Shown in pieces: positions 61,436 to 64,000 of a stretch of DNA of 64,000 bases; the first letter of the stretch is position 1, and each line of letters begins with the position of its first letter. Below the pieces are notes generated by a model, which ran no database searches, was not told the origin of the DNA, and saw nothing but the letters and a program-made list of their open reading frames with translations. Source of the stretch: Subsaximicrobium wynnwilliamsii (GTDB lineage Bacteria > Bacteroidota > Bacteroidia > Flavobacteriales > Flavobacteriaceae). The stretch is from positions 1-64,000 of the forward strand of contig NZ_VORM01000022.1 of the NCBI RefSeq assembly GCF_007997225.1, given 5' to 3'. Both the position numbers and the translations under genes were made by a program.

Positions 61436-64000
61436 CTACTCTAGCGTTTCTATCAAAATCCCACTAATCACTGGGGCGCCTTCAAGCGGTTTCAGCGTTA
61501 GCGTAAGTCCTTCATTGTTGAGGATATCGATTTCAAAGCTGTGTTGCACACCATATTTATTGGGATATTCCTTTGCAAGATTAAGGCTGGAAACCATGAC
61601 CGTGCCATTCAATAGCACGTCAAATATGCGTTGTTCTTTTTCTTCGGAAGCTTCCGCTTGACGGTTTAGGTTAAAAATAACGTGTTCCTGATTGGTTTGC
61701 TGTGGCTCTACAAAATACAAGGTCACTTTATAACTTCCGTCGGGAATAGCTACTTTATACCTGGAGCAGTCCACTAATACATGTTGATAGACCGCCTCCA
61801 AATTGGAATTTTTTATATTGTTAGCCAGCAGTTTTCTTTCACATTTCCCCGATTGCGAATCGTAACCATAAAGCCCATCTTTATAGGGCCTGTCTGCCAA
61901 ATACGTGACACCTGTTTCCAAATCCTTAAAATCTATAGATGCACCTATATTTATGGCGAAACTTTTAAGTTCCTCATTTTTAAGGCTTTCAATGCGTCGC
62001 ACTTGAAATGTGGCCTCATCAATTACAGAAGCCGTTTCTAGACTAAGCGTATTTAAACCATCTGTAAAAGGCACTAACACTCTTGCAATCCCCGCATTGA
62101 AAGTTACCTCTTTAAAAAATGCATTGTTGACAGAGAGCTTAGCCGAAGCTTGATTGGAAAATAAGGTCATCTCGTAAGGGGCATTATCAAATAGGGTCAA
62201 ATCGGTTTGGTAATTGGCAATATGCACCACTGGCGTATTTTTAAGCAATACCGCTTGGTACCAATAGTAAATTTCCTTAGGGACTCTATTGTTTGTTACC
62301 AGACCCTTTTGATTGATGTGTGGGATGGTTTCCCCTCTAAACTCAGACGCAAAATCGGCAAAGTTCCAAGCGGTCATGCCGGCTACAAAATCGCGAGCCT
62401 GCACCTGCTCAACGTAACTACTATGTAATTTTAGTTGGTATTGCTGTGAGTAATCATAGCGCTCTGGTTGCGCAGCCGATACTCTAACATCTGCTCCTGG
62501 ACCATATTCAGAAATCATAATAGGTCTATTGGGAAAGCGTTGGTGCTGCTCGTCTAAAAAAACACCCAAATCTGCAATGGTCTCATAATACCATCCAAAA
62601 TAAAGATTCCAACCTACGAGCATGGGCAAATCGGCAATCTTTGTCTCATTATAAAGTTCGTTGTAGTGCAATGCCATCACGGTAATATGATGGGGCGCTT
62701 TTTCGCGGGTCAACTTTTCCAATTGTTCTGCCAGATCATAAGTATGCGTCTTCATTTGATCTTTCTCTGCTTGAGGCGTTTTTTTATCAAAATCCATTCT
62801 AAGAAAAATCTCGTTCATGTAACCAATCATGACTACCGATGGATAATTATAATACTGCTTGATTTGCTCTTCCTGCATTTTCAAGGCTGTATCAAAAAAG
62901 GCCTTAGTATTCGTGATTTTGTTGACGATGGGGATTTCGGTCCATACCAGTATGCCCAATTGGTCACATAATTTGTAGAGTTCCTGTGCTTGCGGGTAAT
63001 GGGCGAATCTCAACACGTTTGCACCCATATCTTTTATAAGCTGGATGTCTTGTTTTTGAAGTGCCATGGGCACAGCATTAGCATAGGCATCATAATCTTG
63101 GTGCCTGTTGACGCCTATGAGTTTGTAAGGCTTCCCATTGAGGTAAAAACCCTTGGAGGCGTCTACACTTACCCAACGAAAACCTATTTGTTGTGTTTTT
63201 CTATCTAAAACAACACCTTGGTCATCTAATAAAACGATCTTGAGTTGATATAAATAAGGGCGTTCTGGCGACCATAAACGCGGATTTTTAAGATCGCTGA
63301 ATTTGATGGATTTTTCTAATGCACCAATGGCTGTAAATTTAAAATTTTCGTTTTCAGAAAGCACTAAGGAATCATTGGCATCCAACACTTCCAATCGCAA
63401 CTGACTTGTGGATTGAGCATCTTCAAAATTATCTATTCTTGCAGTCACTTCAAGTTGTGCCTTCTCTTCGGAAACAGAAGGATAATTGACGTAGAAGCCT
63501 TCCGAAGAAAAATCGGTAAGCGCTAGATGTTGCTTAGGTTTTGATAAGAGTTCCACATCTCTATAGATGCCACCGAAAAAGGTAAAATCGGCATCTAGTG
63601 GTGGAATATCCTCATTGTGGGAATTATCTACTATAACTTCAATCAAATTGTACGCTCCAAAGTTCAAGAAAGCGCTTATATTGAATGTAAAGGCGGTATA
63701 TCCACCCTGATGGGTGCCTACCAAATTTCCGTTAACCGTAATTTTGGCATCTTGATTGACCCCCTTAAATCGCAAATAATGAACTTTTGCAGCATCTGAT
63801 TCTGCAAAAAAGACCTGTTTTTTATAATGTCCAATGCCTCTATAATAGCCTGCTTCATCGTCAAAAGCATCTTTGAGGTTCCAGGTATGGGGAATGTTTA
63901 TGGTTTCCCAAACCGAAGCATCCTTATCCAGTTTGAATTGCCATCCTGCATTGATGCTCTTTTTTTGACCATGGCCAAAAAAAGAGAAAAGCACAAACCA
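61436..64000 (-). CDS. GH2 family beta-glycosidase with malectin-like C-terminus (5' end outside window)
   Basis: At least 854 residues are encoded and the frame is open to the window edge, so the true start lies beyond 64000. The domains are: GH2 sugar-binding (AGWQFKLDKD, IPHTWNLKDAFDDEAGYYRG), Ig-like sandwich, TIM barrel (YLNGKPYKLIGVNRHQDYDA, NVLRFAHYPQAQEL), acid/base in MIGYMNEIF and nucleophile in MISEYGPGAD. After a short beta domain comes a malectin-like domain (AINIGASIDFKDLETGVTYL, to ISGILIETLE). It is probably a beta-galactosidase- or beta-glucuronidase-type exo-enzyme. Cluster context points to a sulfated plant or algal polysaccharide. Confidence 0.92.
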   Translation of the reverse strand, partial: WFVLFSFFGHGQKKSINAGWQFKLDKDASVWETINIPHTWNLKDAFDDEAGYYRGIGHYKKQVFFAESDAAKVHYLRFKGVNQDAKITVNGNLVGTHQGGYTAFTFNISAFLNFGAYNLIEVIVDNSHNEDIPPLDADFTFFGGIYRDVELLSKPKQHLALTDFSSEGFYVNYPSVSEEKAQLEVTARIDNFEDAQSTSQLRLEVLDANDSLVLSENENFKFTAIGALEKSIKFSDLKNPRLWSPERPYLYQLKIVLLDDQGVVLDRKTQQIGFRWVSVDASKGFYLNGKPYKLIGVNRHQDYDAYANAVPMALQKQDIQLIKDMGANVLRFAHYPQAQELYKLCDQLGILVWTEIPIVNKITNTKAFFDTALKMQEEQIKQYYNYPSVVMIGYMNEIFLRMDFDKKTPQAEKDQMKTHTYDLAEQLEKLTREKAPHHITVMALHYNELYNETKIADLPMLVGWNLYFGWYYETIADLGVFLDEQHQRFPNRPIMISEYGPGADVRVSAAQPERYDYSQQYQLKLHSSYVEQVQARDFVAGMTAWNFADFASEFRGETIPHINQKGLVTNNRVPKEIYYWYQAVLLKNTPVVHIANYQTDLTLFDNAPYEMTLFSNQASAKLSVNNAFFKEVTFNAGIARVLVPFTDGLNTLSLETASVIDEATFQVRRIESLKNEELKSFAINIGASIDFKDLETGVTYLADRPYKDGLYGYDSQSGKCERKLLANNIKNSNLEAVYQHVLVDCSRYKVAIPDGSYKVTLYFVEPQQTNQEHVIFNLNRQAEASEEKEQRIFDVLLNGTVMVSSLNLAKEYPNKYGVQHSFEIDILNNEGLTLTLKPLEGAPVISGILIETLE

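Noticed and set aside
1-64000. rRNA, tRNA, integrase, transposase or phage genes
   Set aside because: None was recognised on either strand. The imported character of the locus core is suggested only by motif density.

Overview
The window looks like a chromosomal stretch from a marine member of the Flavobacteriia (Bacteroidota). The DNA is AT-rich. It carries SusC/SusD-type outer-membrane transport genes, many SPII lipoproteins, a type IX secretion (T9SS) C-terminal sorting domain, a Y_Y_Y/LuxR-type polysaccharide regulator, and no Shine-Dalgarno-like leaders. No rRNA, tRNA or CRISPR was seen. No taxon below class can be supported from the sequence alone.

Layout. Positions 1-4,440 hold eroded gene remnants, a DoxX-like protein, a membrane-anchored EEP-fold phosphohydrolase, a frameshifted ZIP-transporter fragment, a TRIC/UPF0126 channel and a 67-bp tandem repeat array. 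At 4,442-11,684 is an RDD protein divergent from a tightly packed SpoIIM / membrane protein / DUF4129 / DUF4350 / MoxR / DUF58 operon. At 11,749-14,144 are small membrane proteins, a DUF457 hydrolase and a TPMT-type methyltransferase. At 14,520-20,642 is the complete ligase-associated DNA repair set (PdeM, Lhr-like helicase, ATP-dependent ligase, MBL exonuclease). A LacI regulator and a T9SS cargo protein follow at 21,025-23,505.

The centre (23,901-52,751, all minus strand) is a large beta-glucan (laminarin-type) utilization locus. It appears to be two tandem operons. The upstream one has the Y_Y_Y/LuxR regulator, SusC, SusD, a surface glycan-binding lipoprotein and a GH16. The downstream one has a glycosidase fused to a predicted outer-membrane beta-barrel, two glycan-binding lipoproteins, a GH16, a GH149-like beta-1,3-glucan phosphorylase candidate without a signal peptide, GH17, GH30, a GPH/MFS sugar symporter and a second GH17 without a signal peptide. 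Together they suggest surface cleavage by GH16, uptake, periplasmic trimming by GH30/GH17, inner-membrane import by the symporter and cytosolic phosphorolysis.

Three things stand out. SusC is interrupted by an in-frame TGA. A decayed copy of the regulator's DNA-binding end lies between the two operons. The downstream operon has no SusC/D pair but does have the enzyme-barrel fusion. Next to the regulator remnant and the intact regulator lies the same 19-bp element, which has stayed nearly identical while the neighbouring coding sequence decayed.

The right end (52,897-64,000) is a second carbohydrate cluster: sugar porter, GH97, GH43, S1-type sulfatase, esterase and GH2 (cut by the window edge). 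It probably targets a different, sulfated polysaccharide.
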